Below the pieces are notes generated by a model. The model was not told the origin of the DNA. It worked only from the letters and a program-made list of their open reading frames with translations, and ran no database searches. The translations under genes were made by a program, and so were the position numbers. From NCBI RefSeq assembly GCF_004785795.1, contig NZ_SRRO01000001.1:3596001-3660000 (forward strand): a stretch of 64,000 bases of DNA. Reading direction: 5' to 3'. The stretch's first letter is position 1. Each line of letters opens with the position of its first letter. The DNA comes from Nocardioides eburneiflavus. Its GTDB lineage: Bacteria; Actinomycetota; Actinomycetes; Propionibacteriales; Nocardioidaceae. Shown here piece by piece: positions 18,351-27,050 of the stretch.

Positions 18351-20117
18351 TCAGCGCAGGGCGAGGGCCGCCTGCACCAAGGCCAGGTGGCTGAAGGCCT
18401 GAGGGAAGTTGCCGGCCATCCGCCCGTGCACCGCGTCGTACTCCTCCGACAGCAGGCCGACGTCGTTGGCCAGACCGCACAGCCGGTCCATCAGGGCCGT
18501 CGCCTCATCGCGGCGCCCGGCCGCCGCGAGTGCCGACACCAGCCAGAACGAGCACGCCAGGAACGGGTGCTCGTCGCCGGAGAGTCCGTCGACCCCGGTC
18601 TCCGTGCGATAGCGCAGCAGGAGACCGTCGGAGTCGAGGTCGGCCAGGACGGCCTCGATCGTGCCGAGCACGCGCGGGTCGTCGCCGGGCAGGAACCCGA
18701 CGAGCGGAATCGTGAGCAGCGAGGCGTCGACCGCCGTCGTGTCGTAGTGCTGCGTGAAGGTCCCGCGCTCCTCGTCGAAGCCCTTGTCGAGGATCTCCTC
18801 GCGCACCCGGTCGCGCAGGTCGCGCCAGCGCTCGACCGGTCCGTCGAGGCCGTGCTGCTCGACGGCGGCGACCGCCCGGTCGAACGCGACCCACACCATC
18901 ACCCGGGAGTGGGTGAAGTGCCGCTGGGGCCCGCGGATCTCCCACAGGCCGTTGTCGGGCTCGTCCCAGCGGTCGGCGAGCTCGTCGACGAGCGCGCGCT
19001 GCAGCGCCCACGAGTTGTGCGTCTCGTCCAGCCCCGCGGCCCGGGCCAGGTCGAGGGCGATCATCACCTCGCCGAGCACGTCGTTCTGCCGCTGCGACAC
19101 CGCGCCGTTGCCGATGCGCACGGGCCGGCTGCCGGCGTACCCGGGCAGGTGCGGCACCTCCCGCTCGGGCAGCTGGCGACCGCCGTCCACGGTGTACATG
19201 ATCTGCAGGTCCGCAGGGTCCCCGGCGACCGCCCGCAGCAGCCACCCGCGCCACTCCAGCGCCTCCTCGGCGTAGCCGGCGCCGAGCAAGGACTCGAGGG
19301 TGAGCGCGGCGTCTCGCAGCCAGCAGAAGCGGTAGTCCCAGTTCCGCTCGCCGCCGAAGTCCTCCGGCAGCGACGTCGTGGGCGCAGCGACGATGCCGCC
19401 GGTCTCGGCGTGCGTCATCAGCAGCAGGGTGAGCAGGCTGCGCCGCACCAGGTCCGCGTGGGGCACGTCCTCGGGCGCGCGCTCGGACCAGGCACGCTGC
19501 CGGTCGGTCGTCGCGTCGATGCGCCCGTCGAAGCACAGCGGCACGGGCACGTCGCGCCACGAGCGGACCCATGTCATCGAGAACGTCGCCTCCTCGCCGG
19601 CCGCCAGGTCGAACTCCTCGGTGTGGTGGCCGTGTCGGCCGTGCGGCAGGTGCGGACCCCGGAGCACGAACTTGTCCGGCCCCGCGACCGCGACGACCAC
19701 CTCGTCGCCGTCCGCGTGCTCGCGGCTCACCCAGGGGCGCACCCGCCCGTAGTCGGTGCGCACCACCCAGTCGTGCCGGATGCGCACGGTCCCGCGGGTG
19801 CAGGTGAGGCGGCGCACGACGTCCGCGCGGCCGTCGCCGGTCGGCATCACGTCGAGCAGCACCACCTCGCCGTCGGCGGTGGTGAAGGTCGTCTCGAGCA
19901 ACGCGGTGCCGTCGACGTACCTGCGTCGCGTCGCCACCACCTCATCGGCCGGGGCGAGGAGCCACCGCCCGTGCTCCTCGGTGCCGAGCAGGGCGGCGAA
20001 GCAGGCGGGGGAGTCGAAGCGGGGCAGGCACAACCAGTCGATCGACCCGTCCCTCCCGACCAGGGCTGCCGTGCCGCGGTCGCCGATCAGCGCGTAGTCC
20101 TCGATGGGGAGTGCCAT
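18351..20117 (-). CDS. Glycoside hydrolase family 15 protein (glucoamylase/trehalase-like)
   Basis: Predicted cytoplasmic alpha-glucan or trehalose hydrolase of 588 aa; no signal peptide. It opens with PIEDYALIGDRGTAALVG and DGSIDWLCLPRFDSPA, the typical N-terminal beta-domain of actinobacterial GH15 proteins. The (alpha/alpha)6 barrel has the signature GGERNWDYRFCWLRDA near residue 252 and a second conserved acidic region near DEHPFLACSFWLVSAL. The ATG at 20117 is 18 bp from the divergent cinA start. Mycobacterial relatives act on trehalose, while others act on starch or dextran, so the substrate is not decided. It is an insertion in the usual pgsA-cinA order. Confidence 0.9.
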   Translation of the reverse strand: MALPIEDYALIGDRGTAALVGRDGSIDWLCLPRFDSPACFAALLGTEEHGRWLLAPADEVVATRRRYVDGTALLETTFTTADGEVVLLDVMPTGDGRADVVRRLTCTRGTVRIRHDWVVRTDYGRVRPWVSREHADGDEVVVAVAGPDKFVLRGPHLPHGRHGHHTEEFDLAAGEEATFSMTWVRSWRDVPVPLCFDGRIDATTDRQRAWSERAPEDVPHADLVRRSLLTLLLMTHAETGGIVAAPTTSLPEDFGGERNWDYRFCWLRDAALTLESLLGAGYAEEALEWRGWLLRAVAGDPADLQIMYTVDGGRQLPEREVPHLPGYAGSRPVRIGNGAVSQRQNDVLGEVMIALDLARAAGLDETHNSWALQRALVDELADRWDEPDNGLWEIRGPQRHFTHSRVMVWVAFDRAVAAVEQHGLDGPVERWRDLRDRVREEILDKGFDEERGTFTQHYDTTAVDASLLTIPLVGFLPGDDPRVLGTIEAVLADLDSDGLLLRYRTETGVDGLSGDEHPFLACSFWLVSALAAAGRRDEATALMDRLCGLANDVGLLSEEYDAVHGRMAGNFPQAFSHLALVQAALALR

Positions 20118-20135
20118 GCGGCTAGTGTCGCGGAC
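20118..20135. promoter_or_regulatory. 18-bp bidirectional promoter between GH15 and cinA
   Basis: On the plus strand TAGTGT (20123-20128) ends 7 nt before the cinA ATG. On the minus strand the same bases read GACACT, 6 nt before the GH15 ATG. One symmetric box appears to serve two leaderless genes. Confidence 0.5.
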
Positions 20136-20648
20136 ATGTGGTCAGGAGGTGTGGCCGAGCAGGTCCTCGAGGCGCTGGCCGGGCGCGGAGAGACGCTGGC
20201 GAGCGCCGAGTCGTTGACCGGCGGCCTCCTCGCGGCCCGGCTCACCGACGTGCCGGGAGCGTCCCGCAGCTTTGTCGGCGGGGTGGTGTCGTACGCCACC
20301 CGCGTCAAGGTCGCGCTGCTCGACGTGCCGGACGCGGTCGTGCAGCGCCATGGCGTCGTCTCGCAGGAGTGCGCGGTGGCCATGGCACAGGGCGTACGCA
20401 CCCGGCTCGGCGCCACGTGGGGGCTCGCGACGACCGGCGTCGCGGGTCCGGACGAGCAGGACGGACACCCGGTCGGCACCGTCTGGATCGCGGTCGCCGG
20501 ACCGTCGGGCGTGGCGGCCCGGCTGCTGGCGCTGACGGGGGACCGGCTCGCGATCCGGCAGGCGACGTGCGACGCCGTGCTGGCAGACCTGGCGGCCCGA
20601 CTGGGCGATGTCGAGGTCTTCGCGCGGGAAGAAGGAGCCCTCGGGTAG
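20136..20648 (+). CDS. cinA: CinA-family nicotinamide-nucleotide amidohydrolase
   Basis: Stand-alone CinA C-terminal (PncC-type) domain of 170 aa that deamidates nicotinamide mononucleotide to nicotinate mononucleotide in pyridine-nucleotide salvage. Key motifs are ESLTGGLLAARLTDVPGAS near the start and TTGVAGPDEQDGHPVGTVWI in the second half. The long CinA form has an N-terminal MoaB-like domain, which is absent here. The ATG at 20136 is set by the TAGTGT box 7 nt upstream. It sits directly before the clgR-like gene, as in other actinobacteria. Confidence 0.92.
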   Translation: MWSGGVAEQVLEALAGRGETLASAESLTGGLLAARLTDVPGASRSFVGGVVSYATRVKVALLDVPDAVVQRHGVVSQECAVAMAQGVRTRLGATWGLATTGVAGPDEQDGHPVGTVWIAVAGPSGVAARLLALTGDRLAIRQATCDAVLADLAARLGDVEVFAREEGALG

Positions 20649-20705
20649 CGTTGGGCCAGACGGCTTCCCCTCGCAACGGATCTCCCGAGAGTAAGGACCT
20701 CGCGC

Positions 20706-21017
20706 ATGGTGCTCTTCCGACGACTGCTCGGTGACGTGCTGCGCAGCGCGCGGATGCAGCGCGGGATGACCCTCCGCGAGCTCTCGGCCGAGGCGCGGGT
20801 GAGCCTGGGCTACATCTCCGAGATCGAGCGCGGCCAGAAGGAAGCCTCCTCCGAGCTGCTCGCGTCGCTGTGCCAGGCGATGGACCTGCCGCTGTCCGAC
20901 GTGCTGCGCGACGTCGCCGACGCGGTGGCCCTCGAGGAGGCCGCGATGGAGATCGTGGCGAGCACGCCGATCACGGCGGCGCGGCCGTCGGGCGACGTCG
21001 TCGCCTCGGCCGCCTGA
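20706..21017 (+). CDS. clgR: XRE-family transcriptional regulator, ClgR-like
   Basis: DNA-binding regulator of 103 aa. In actinobacteria ClgR activates clp protease and other proteostasis genes and is itself a Clp substrate. The helix-turn-helix spans about residues 10-65 ([39 protein letters not shown]). The C-terminus ends in small hydrophobic residues (VVASAA), as expected of a Clp-degraded protein. AAGGAC lies 7 nt before the ATG. The position after pgsA and cinA matches clgR in Mycobacterium and Streptomyces. I could not find a clear ClgR operator in the 57-nt gap upstream. Confidence 0.85.
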   Translation: MVLFRRLLGDVLRSARMQRGMTLRELSAEARVSLGYISEIERGQKEASSELLASLCQAMDLPLSDVLRDVADAVALEEAAMEIVASTPITAARPSGDVVASAA

Positions 21018-21026
21018 CGTCCGTCG

Positions 21027-21818
21027 TCACCGCTCCGGCTGGCAGCTGGGGCACCAGTACGCCGCGCGCTCGCGCCCCGGGTCGCCGAGCATCGTGACCG
21101 CGACCGGGGTCCGGCACCGCCGGCACGGCGACGTGTCACGGCGGTAGACCCACATGCGCTCGCGCTCGCGCAGGTCGCCGGTGGTCGACTGGATCGCGCG
21201 CTCCTTGTTGACGTCGAGCATCTGCCTGCCGCGTCGCACCAGCCGAGGGAGCTGGTCGACCGTCGAGACCGGGCTGGCGGGGTTGACGCCCATCGTGAAG
21301 CACAGCTCGGCCATGTACATGTTGCCGATGCCCGCGAGGTTGCGCTGGTCGAGCAGCGCCTGCCCGATCGGACGGTCCGGCTGGGCGCGGAGGTTGGCCA
21401 GGGCGCGGTCCTCGTCCCAGTCCGGTCCGAGCAGGTCGGGGCCGAGGTGGGCGACCAGGTCGGCCTCGTGCTCGCGCGGCACGAGCTCGACGACGCCGAG
21501 CTGGAAGCCGACCGCCTTGCGTCCCTCGATGCCGAGCACGAGGCGGGCCTGGGTGTCGGGACGTCGCCACCTCTCGCCCTCGGGGTAGACGTGCCACGAG
21601 CCCTCCATCTTGAGGTGCGTGTGGATCGTCCAGGCGCGGTCGTGGTCGATACGGGTGAGGATGTGCTTGCCGCGGGAGAGCGAGCGGATGACCGTGCCCT
21701 CGCGGAGGTCGACCGTGGCGAGGGCGGGCACCCGGAAGTCGGTGAGCGTGAGGCGGTGGCCCGTCAGCGCGCGGTCGAGCTTGGCTGCTGCTCGGTAGAC
21801 GGTGTCGCCCTCAGGCAC
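21027..21818 (-). CDS. nei: Fpg/Nei-family DNA glycosylase (endonuclease VIII-like)
   Basis: Base-excision-repair glycosylase/AP lyase for oxidised bases, 263 aa. It begins with the processed N-terminus PEGDTVYRAAAKLD, in which Pro2 and Glu3 are catalytic; the PEGDTV form is typical of actinobacterial Nei2. The helix-two-turn-helix region contains LLDQRNLAGIGNMYMAE. A C-terminal zinc finger has CRRCRTPV and YWCPSCQ. The GTG start at 21818 overlaps the lhr stop by 8 nt, so it is translationally coupled to lhr. The lhr-nei pair also occurs in M. tuberculosis. Confidence 0.92.
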   Translation of the reverse strand: MPEGDTVYRAAAKLDRALTGHRLTLTDFRVPALATVDLREGTVIRSLSRGKHILTRIDHDRAWTIHTHLKMEGSWHVYPEGERWRRPDTQARLVLGIEGRKAVGFQLGVVELVPREHEADLVAHLGPDLLGPDWDEDRALANLRAQPDRPIGQALLDQRNLAGIGNMYMAELCFTMGVNPASPVSTVDQLPRLVRRGRQMLDVNKERAIQSTTGDLRERERMWVYRRDTSPCRRCRTPVAVTMLGDPGRERAAYWCPSCQPER

Positions 21819-24800
21819 GCAACCTCAGTCCCTTCGGTGTCGCCACGAAGCCGGCCGCGGTGAGCGCGAGCCGGATCGGGCTCTCGCCGCCGCTGCCGAT
21901 CAGCGCGTGGCCGTCCGCCTTCTCCACCGTCAGCCGGCCCAGGGCGCCGCGGCGCGCGGCGTCGGCGAGCGCGGCCATGGCCGGCGTCAGCACGTCCACG
22001 TCCTCGCTCCAGGTGAGCAGGGTGCGTCCGCCGCGCTCGACGTAGACCGTCAGCGCACCGTCGACCAGCACGACGAGGGCACCGGCCTTGCGCCCGGGTC
22101 GGTGGCCCGAACGCTCGGGGTCGCCGGCGTCGGGCCACGGCAGCGCGGCGCCGAAGGCGTTGGCGGGGTCGGTGGCGGCGAGCGCCACCACGGACGGCTT
22201 GGTGCCGGGCCTGCCGCTCTCGGGCTCGGCGAAGGTGCGGAGCCGGTCGATGGCGCCGGCGCTGCCGAACTGCGCGGCGCCGAGGCCCTCGATGAAGTAG
22301 CCGCGCCGGCAGCGGCCGGTGTCCTCGAAGGCGCTGAGCACCTTGTAGACCCCGGCGAAGCCGCCGGCGACGCGCTCGCTGACGACGGCGCCCCGGGTGA
22401 CGACACCGTGCCGCTCGAGGAGGTGCTCGGCGCGGGCGTGGGCGCGCCGGGTCGGGTCGCCGTCGCGCTCGGGCAGGAGCGCCCAGCGCCCGGCGGTCTC
22501 GGGTGGCCCGGTGCGGACGGGCATCCGGCCCCCGGTCGTGCGGCCGAGCCGTGGAGGCGTACGCCGGGTGCGGTGCGAAGGCGTGCCGCTGCGCACCAGC
22601 GCCCGCAGCGGCGCGAGGGTGTCGTTGGTGACGAGGCCCTGCCAGACCAGCTCCCACAGGGCCGAGCTGAGCTCGGCGTCGCTGGTGGCGCCGACCCGGT
22701 CGGCGAGCTGGCGGAAGAACCACGCACCGCCCGGGTCGAGCGCGTCGAGGACGGCTCGCTGGAGACCGTCGGGCTCGTCGCCCTCGACCTCGGGGAGCGT
22801 GAGGTGGGCCTGGTCGGCGAGGTGGAGGCTGACCCAGCCGTCGCTGCCCGGCAACGGGGCGTGGCCGGTCCAGATGACCTCCCCCGAGGCCGTGAGCTCG
22901 TCGAGCATCGAGGGCTCGTAGTCGCGGACGCGGGCGGCGAGCACGAGCGGCTCGAGCGCGCTGGCCGGGACCGGGCAGCCGGCGAGCTGGTCGATCGCGG
23001 CGATGACGCCGTCGAGGCCGCGCAGGGACCCGCCGACGCGTTGCCACGCGGGCAGGAAGCGGGCGACGGCGTCGTGGCTGACGGGCTCGATCTCCTGGCG
23101 CAGCCGGGCGAGCGAGCGGCGGCGCAGCTTGCGGAGCACCTCGGCGTCGCACCACTCGGTGCCGGAGCCGGACGGCCGGAACTCGCCGTCGAGGACGCGG
23201 CCCCGGTGGGCGAGCCGCTGGAGGGTCTGGCGGGCGACGGCCTCGCCGAGCCCGAGCCGGGTGGCGACCTCGGCGGTCGTGAACGGCCCGTGGCTGCGCG
23301 CGAAGCGGGAGACCAGGTCGCCGAGGGGGTCCTCGGGCAGCTGGAGGAAGGCGTCGGGCGTGCCGACGGGGACGGGGACGCCGAGCCCGTCGCGCAGTCG
23401 CCCGATGTCCTCGATGGCGGTCCAGCGGTCGTCCCCGGCCATGCGTACGGGGGCGACGCGCCGATCGAGGGAGGCCAGCCAGCCCTCGACGTCGGCGCCG
23501 TCCACGGACCGTGCGCGGATCTCCTCGACCGAGAGCGGCCCGACCAGGCGCAGCAGGTCGGCGACGGCCTCGGCGTTGCGGGCGCGGCGGTCGGGGGCGA
23601 GCCACTGGAGCTCGGCCTCGACCTCGGTGAGCACCTCGGGGTCGAGCAGCTCGCGCAGCTCGGCGCGACCGAGGAGCTCGGCGAGCAGGCCCTGGTCGAG
23701 CGACAGCGCGGCGGCACGGCGCTCGGCGATGGGGGAGTCGCCCTCGTAGACGAACTGCGCGACGTAGCCGAAGAGCAGGCTCCGGGCGAACGGGCTCGGC
23801 TGGGTGGTGGCGACGTCGACGACGGTGACCTCGCGGCGCTGCACACGCCCGAGCAGGGCGACGAGCGCGGGCAGGTCGTAGACGTCCTGGAGGCACTCGC
23901 GCACCGCCTCGAGCACGATGGGGAAGGCGGGGTACTGGGACGCGACCTCGAGGAGCTGGGCGCTGCGCTGGCGCTGCTGCCACAGCGGACTGCGGCGCCC
24001 GGGGTCGCGCCGGGGGAGCAGCAGGGCGCGGGCGGCGCACTCGCGGAACCGGCTGGCGAACAGTGCGGACCCGCCGACCTCCTGGGTGACGAGCTGCTCG
24101 ATCTCCTCGGGCTCGAAGACGATGACCTCGCCGGTCGGGGGCTCGGCGTCGGTGTCGGGGATGCGGATGACGATGCCGTCGTCGGAGGCGACCGCCTGCC
24201 CGTCGACGTCGAAGCGCTCGCGCAGGCGGGCGTTGATGGCCAGCGCCCAGGGTGCGTGGACCGGCGTGCCGTAGGGGGAGTGGACGACCAGTCGCCAGTC
24301 ACCGAGCTCGTCGCGGAACCGCTCGACGACGACCTGGGTGTCGTTGGGCACGACCTGGGTGGCCTCGCGCTGCTCGCCGAGGTAGGTGACGAGGTTGGTG
24401 GCGGCGTACTCGTCGAGCCCGCGCTCCCTGACCCGGGCGACGGCCTCGTGCGGGGACGTGCTCGCCAGCTCGCGGGTGAACGCCCCGACCGCGGCGCCGA
24501 GCTCGGCGGGACGCCCGAGGGAGTCGCCCTTCCAGAACGGCAGGCGGCCGGGGATGCCGGGTGCGGGGGTGACGAGCACCCGGTCGTGGGTGATGTCCTC
24601 GATGCGCCAGCTGGTCGCGCCGAGGGCGAACACGTCGCCCACGCGTGACTCGTAGACCATCTCCTCGTCGAGCTCGCCGACGCGGCTTGCCTTCTCGCCG
24701 ACCAGGAAGACGCCGAAGAGCCCACGGTCGGGGATCGTGCCGCCGCTGGTCACCGCGAGCCGCTGGGCACCCGGTCGTCCGGTGAGGGTGCCGGTCACCC

Positions 24801-26355
24801 GGTCCCACACGATGCGGGGGCGAAGCTCGGCGAACTCGTCGCTCGGGTAGCGGCCGCTCAGCAGGTCGAGGGTGGCGTCGTAGGCGGAGCGGGGGAGCTG
24901 GGTGTAGGAGGCGGCGCGGGTGACGAGGGAGAAGAGCTCGTCGACGTCCCACTCCTCCATGGCGAGCGCGGCGACGACCTGCTGTGCCAGGACGTCGAGC
25001 GGGTTGGCGGGGATCGACATCTTCTCGATGGCGCCGGAGCGCATACGCTCGACCGAGACGGCCGTCTGCGCGAGGTCGCCGCGGTGCTTGGGGAACAGGA
25101 CGCCCCGGCTCACCTCGCCGACCTGGTGGCCGGCGCGACCGACGCGCTGGAGGGCGCTGGCGACGCTGGGCGGCGACTCGATCTGGATGACGAGGTCGAC
25201 TGAGCCCATGTCGATGCCGAGCTCGAGGCTGCTGGTGGCGACGACGCAGGGGAGCCGCCCCCGCTTGAGGTCGTCCTCGATCATCGCCCGCTGCTCCTTG
25301 GACACCGAGCCGTGGTGGGCCTTGGCGATGGTGGCCTCGGCGCCCGAGCTCTGCCCGGACTGCGCCATGATCACCGCCGGTTGAGCAGCCGAGGGACGAG
25401 GCGTGTCGAAACCAGGGTCGCCTTCCCCGCCCTCGCCCGTGGCCCGCTCCGTCGCGATCTCGTTGAGCCGGGCGGTCAGCCGCTCGGCGAGGCGGCGGGA
25501 GTTGGCGAAGACGATGGTCGAGCGGTGCTGCTCGACGAGGTCGACGACGTGCTCCTCGACGTGGGGCCAGATGCTCGTCGCCCGGCCGGGGTCGCCGGAC
25601 TCCTCGTCGTACTCCCCGGGCATGGTCATGTCCTCGACGGGCACGACCACGCGCAGGTCCCACTCCTTGGTGCTGGGCGGGGCGACGACCTCGACTGGCT
25701 GCGTGCCGCCGAGGAACCGTGCGACCTCCTCGAGGGGGCGTACGGTCGCGCTGAGGCCGATGCGCTGGGCCGGCTGGTCGAGCAGGTGGTCGAGCCGCTC
25801 CAGGCTGATGCCGAGGTGGGCGCCGCGCTTGGTGCCGGCGACGGCGTGCACCTCGTCGACGATCACGGTGTCGACGCCGCGCAGCGTCTCGCGCGCCTGG
25901 CTGGTGAGCATGAGGAAGAGCGACTCGGGCGTGGTGATGAGGATGTCGGGTGGCGTGGTGCCGAGCTTGCGCCGGTCGGCCGGGCTCGTGTCACCCGAGC
26001 GGAGCCCGACGGTCACGTCGGGGACGGCGGCCTCGAGCCGCTCGGCGGTGTTGCGGATGCCGGTGAGCGGGGCGCGCAGGTTGCGCTCGACGTCGACACC
26101 GAGCGCCTTGAGCGGCGAGATGTAGAGGACGCGGGTGCGCCGGGACCTGTCGTCGGGCCGCGCGGTGCTCAGCAGCCGGTCGATGGCGTGGAGGAAGGCG
26201 CTCAGCGTCTTGCCGCTGCCGGTGGGTGCGACGACGAGCGCGTTCTTGCGGGCGGCGATGGCGTCCCACGCGCCCTCCTGCGCCGGGGTGGGACTCGCGA
26301 ACGACGCCTCGAACCACGCACGCGTGGGCGCGCTGAAGCGGTCGAGGGCGGTCAT
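21811..26355 (-). CDS. lhr: Large ATP-dependent helicase Lhr
   Basis: Superfamily 2 3'-5' helicase of about 1514 aa implicated in DNA repair. The helicase core has Walker A APTGSGKT near residue 44, a DEVH box (VIVDEVHAVAGTKRGAHLGI) near residue 166, and motif VI in QRVGRAGHQVGE. The long C-terminal region has the winged-helix and Lhr-CTD layout, with DGALTVYVERGGRTLLTW close to the end. The ATG at 26355 is chosen over an in-frame start at 26385 because a promoter box lies 7 nt upstream. A short linker (GFDTPRPSAAQP, about residues 314-326) is encoded by a REP-like element. The gene is followed by nei in an overlapping pair. Confidence 0.95.
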   Translation of the reverse strand: MTALDRFSAPTRAWFEASFASPTPAQEGAWDAIAARKNALVVAPTGSGKTLSAFLHAIDRLLSTARPDDRSRRTRVLYISPLKALGVDVERNLRAPLTGIRNTAERLEAAVPDVTVGLRSGDTSPADRRKLGTTPPDILITTPESLFLMLTSQARETLRGVDTVIVDEVHAVAGTKRGAHLGISLERLDHLLDQPAQRIGLSATVRPLEEVARFLGGTQPVEVVAPPSTKEWDLRVVVPVEDMTMPGEYDEESGDPGRATSIWPHVEEHVVDLVEQHRSTIVFANSRRLAERLTARLNEIATERATGEGGEGDPGFDTPRPSAAQPAVIMAQSGQSSGAEATIAKAHHGSVSKEQRAMIEDDLKRGRLPCVVATSSLELGIDMGSVDLVIQIESPPSVASALQRVGRAGHQVGEVSRGVLFPKHRGDLAQTAVSVERMRSGAIEKMSIPANPLDVLAQQVVAALAMEEWDVDELFSLVTRAASYTQLPRSAYDATLDLLSGRYPSDEFAELRPRIVWDRVTGTLTGRPGAQRLAVTSGGTIPDRGLFGVFLVGEKASRVGELDEEMVYESRVGDVFALGATSWRIEDITHDRVLVTPAPGIPGRLPFWKGDSLGRPAELGAAVGAFTRELASTSPHEAVARVRERGLDEYAATNLVTYLGEQREATQVVPNDTQVVVERFRDELGDWRLVVHSPYGTPVHAPWALAINARLRERFDVDGQAVASDDGIVIRIPDTDAEPPTGEVIVFEPEEIEQLVTQEVGGSALFASRFRECAARALLLPRRDPGRRSPLWQQRQRSAQLLEVASQYPAFPIVLEAVRECLQDVYDLPALVALLGRVQRREVTVVDVATTQPSPFARSLLFGYVAQFVYEGDSPIAERRAAALSLDQGLLAELLGRAELRELLDPEVLTEVEAELQWLAPDRRARNAEAVADLLRLVGPLSVEEIRARSVDGADVEGWLASLDRRVAPVRMAGDDRWTAIEDIGRLRDGLGVPVPVGTPDAFLQLPEDPLGDLVSRFARSHGPFTTAEVATRLGLGEAVARQTLQRLAHRGRVLDGEFRPSGSGTEWCDAEVLRKLRRRSLARLRQEIEPVSHDAVARFLPAWQRVGGSLRGLDGVIAAIDQLAGCPVPASALEPLVLAARVRDYEPSMLDELTASGEVIWTGHAPLPGSDGWVSLHLADQAHLTLPEVEGDEPDGLQRAVLDALDPGGAWFFRQLADRVGATSDAELSSALWELVWQGLVTNDTLAPLRALVRSGTPSHRTRRTPPRLGRTTGGRMPVRTGPPETAGRWALLPERDGDPTRRAHARAEHLLERHGVVTRGAVVSERVAGGFAGVYKVLSAFEDTGRCRRGYFIEGLGAAQFGSAGAIDRLRTFAEPESGRPGTKPSVVALAATDPANAFGAALPWPDAGDPERSGHRPGRKAGALVVLVDGALTVYVERGGRTLLTWSEDVDVLTPAMAALADAARRGALGRLTVEKADGHALIGSGGESPIRLALTAAGFVATPKGLRLRA
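25379..25413 (-). repeat. REP-like element, 35 bp, inside the lhr coding sequence
   Basis: On the minus strand it starts GGTTTCGACACG and ends GGCTGCTCAACC, like the copy at 9578. It is translated as part of Lhr without breaking the frame. Confidence 0.7.
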
Positions 26356-26362
26356 GCCCTGC

Positions 26363-26384
26363 AGTCTGTCACCCGCCACCGACA
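26363..26384 (-). promoter_or_regulatory. PafBC-type (RecA-independent DNA-damage) promoter of lhr
   Basis: On the minus strand TGTCGGTGGC is followed after 6 nt by CAGACT, which ends 7 nt before the lhr ATG. The recA upstream region has the identical TGTCGGTGGC, also 6 nt before a -10 box (TAGCGT). This fits the RecA-NDp/PafBC motif known from mycobacteria. Confidence 0.65.
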
Positions 26385-26515
26385 CCGGCCCCGCCCCGAA
26401 GGCGGGCCCCGGTGCGCGGGAGTCGTCGTGAGGGACGCTCGCGACGCCACCCTATTTCGGGCATGTTTGCTGCGGGATGAGCGCATTGGCGGTGATCTGC
26501 CGCCATCGTGTACCG

Positions 26516-26737
26516 ATGACGGCGGTGACGCTCGACGACGCAGCCACGGTGATCCGTGAGCTCGGTCGCGCGGCCGATGCCTTCGCGCTGCGGGCCGGGG
26601 AGCAGGAGGCCTGCCGGGACCGGGCGCGGCCCGGGTCCGCCGTGCAGCACCACCACGCACACTCGGCCACCCTCTGGCGACAGGCGGAGCAGGTCCTCAG
26701 GGCCCGCATCGGTGAGCTCGCGGCAGGGCCGCGCTAG
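26516..26737 (+). CDS. Small hypothetical protein
   Basis: I do not recognise this protein. It has 73 aa and begins MTAVTLDDAATVIRELG. It is helix-prone and rich in Ala, Arg and His, with a HHHAH cluster in the middle and no signal peptide or membrane helix. The ATG at 26516 follows a CATCGT box by 6 nt, and codon use from here on is typical of the genome. The in-frame ATG at 26477 would add 13 codons with atypical third positions. It is divergent from lhr. Confidence 0.5.
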   Translation: MTAVTLDDAATVIRELGRAADAFALRAGEQEACRDRARPGSAVQHHHAHSATLWRQAEQVLRARIGELAAGPR

Positions 26738-26806
26738 GGACAGGACCGGCTCGCCTCCAGCGACCGGGCGACGGGGCAGCGGTACTGACCAGAGAGGGGT
26801 CCCGGG

Positions 26807-26830
26807 CCGCTGGTCAGATACGACCAGCGG
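26807..26830. repeat. Perfect 9-bp inverted repeat in a 313-bp gap
   Basis: CCGCTGGTC and GACCAGCGG flank a 6-nt loop (AGATAC). It could be an operator or a weak terminator of the small upstream gene; there is no T-run. Otherwise the 26738-27050 gap shows no gene. A good Shine-Dalgarno (GGAGGG) lies at its right end, before the next gene. Confidence 0.6.
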
Positions 26831-27050
26831 ACACCACCCGATCGTGTCCTCGACTGGCCCAGACGCACGCAGACGCCTGCCGCACGGGCCAGGACTGGTC
26901 TGGTCCGGTCTTCAACCATCGGTCAACGCGAGCGGAACACCATGCTCGGTACGGACACAGAGGGTCCGTTCGTGCTCGGACGAACCGTCCCGGGAGCCAC
27001 CGTCGTACTCACGCATCGCGCCGCGATGCGACGCAGTCTTCGGAGGGATC

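Noticed and set aside
12449-18480. Very long open frames antisense to the 5'-nucleotidase and nuclease genes (also opposite ftsK at 1839-4037 and AfsR at 47799-50288)
   Set aside because: They are Arg/Val/Asp-rich translations of the opposite strand of clear genes, as always seen in high-GC DNA, and match no family.
26383-26414. Hairpin CACCGG...CCGGTG between lhr and the small gene as a terminator
   Set aside because: The stem is imperfect, no gene ends there, and part of it overlaps the damage-promoter box of lhr.
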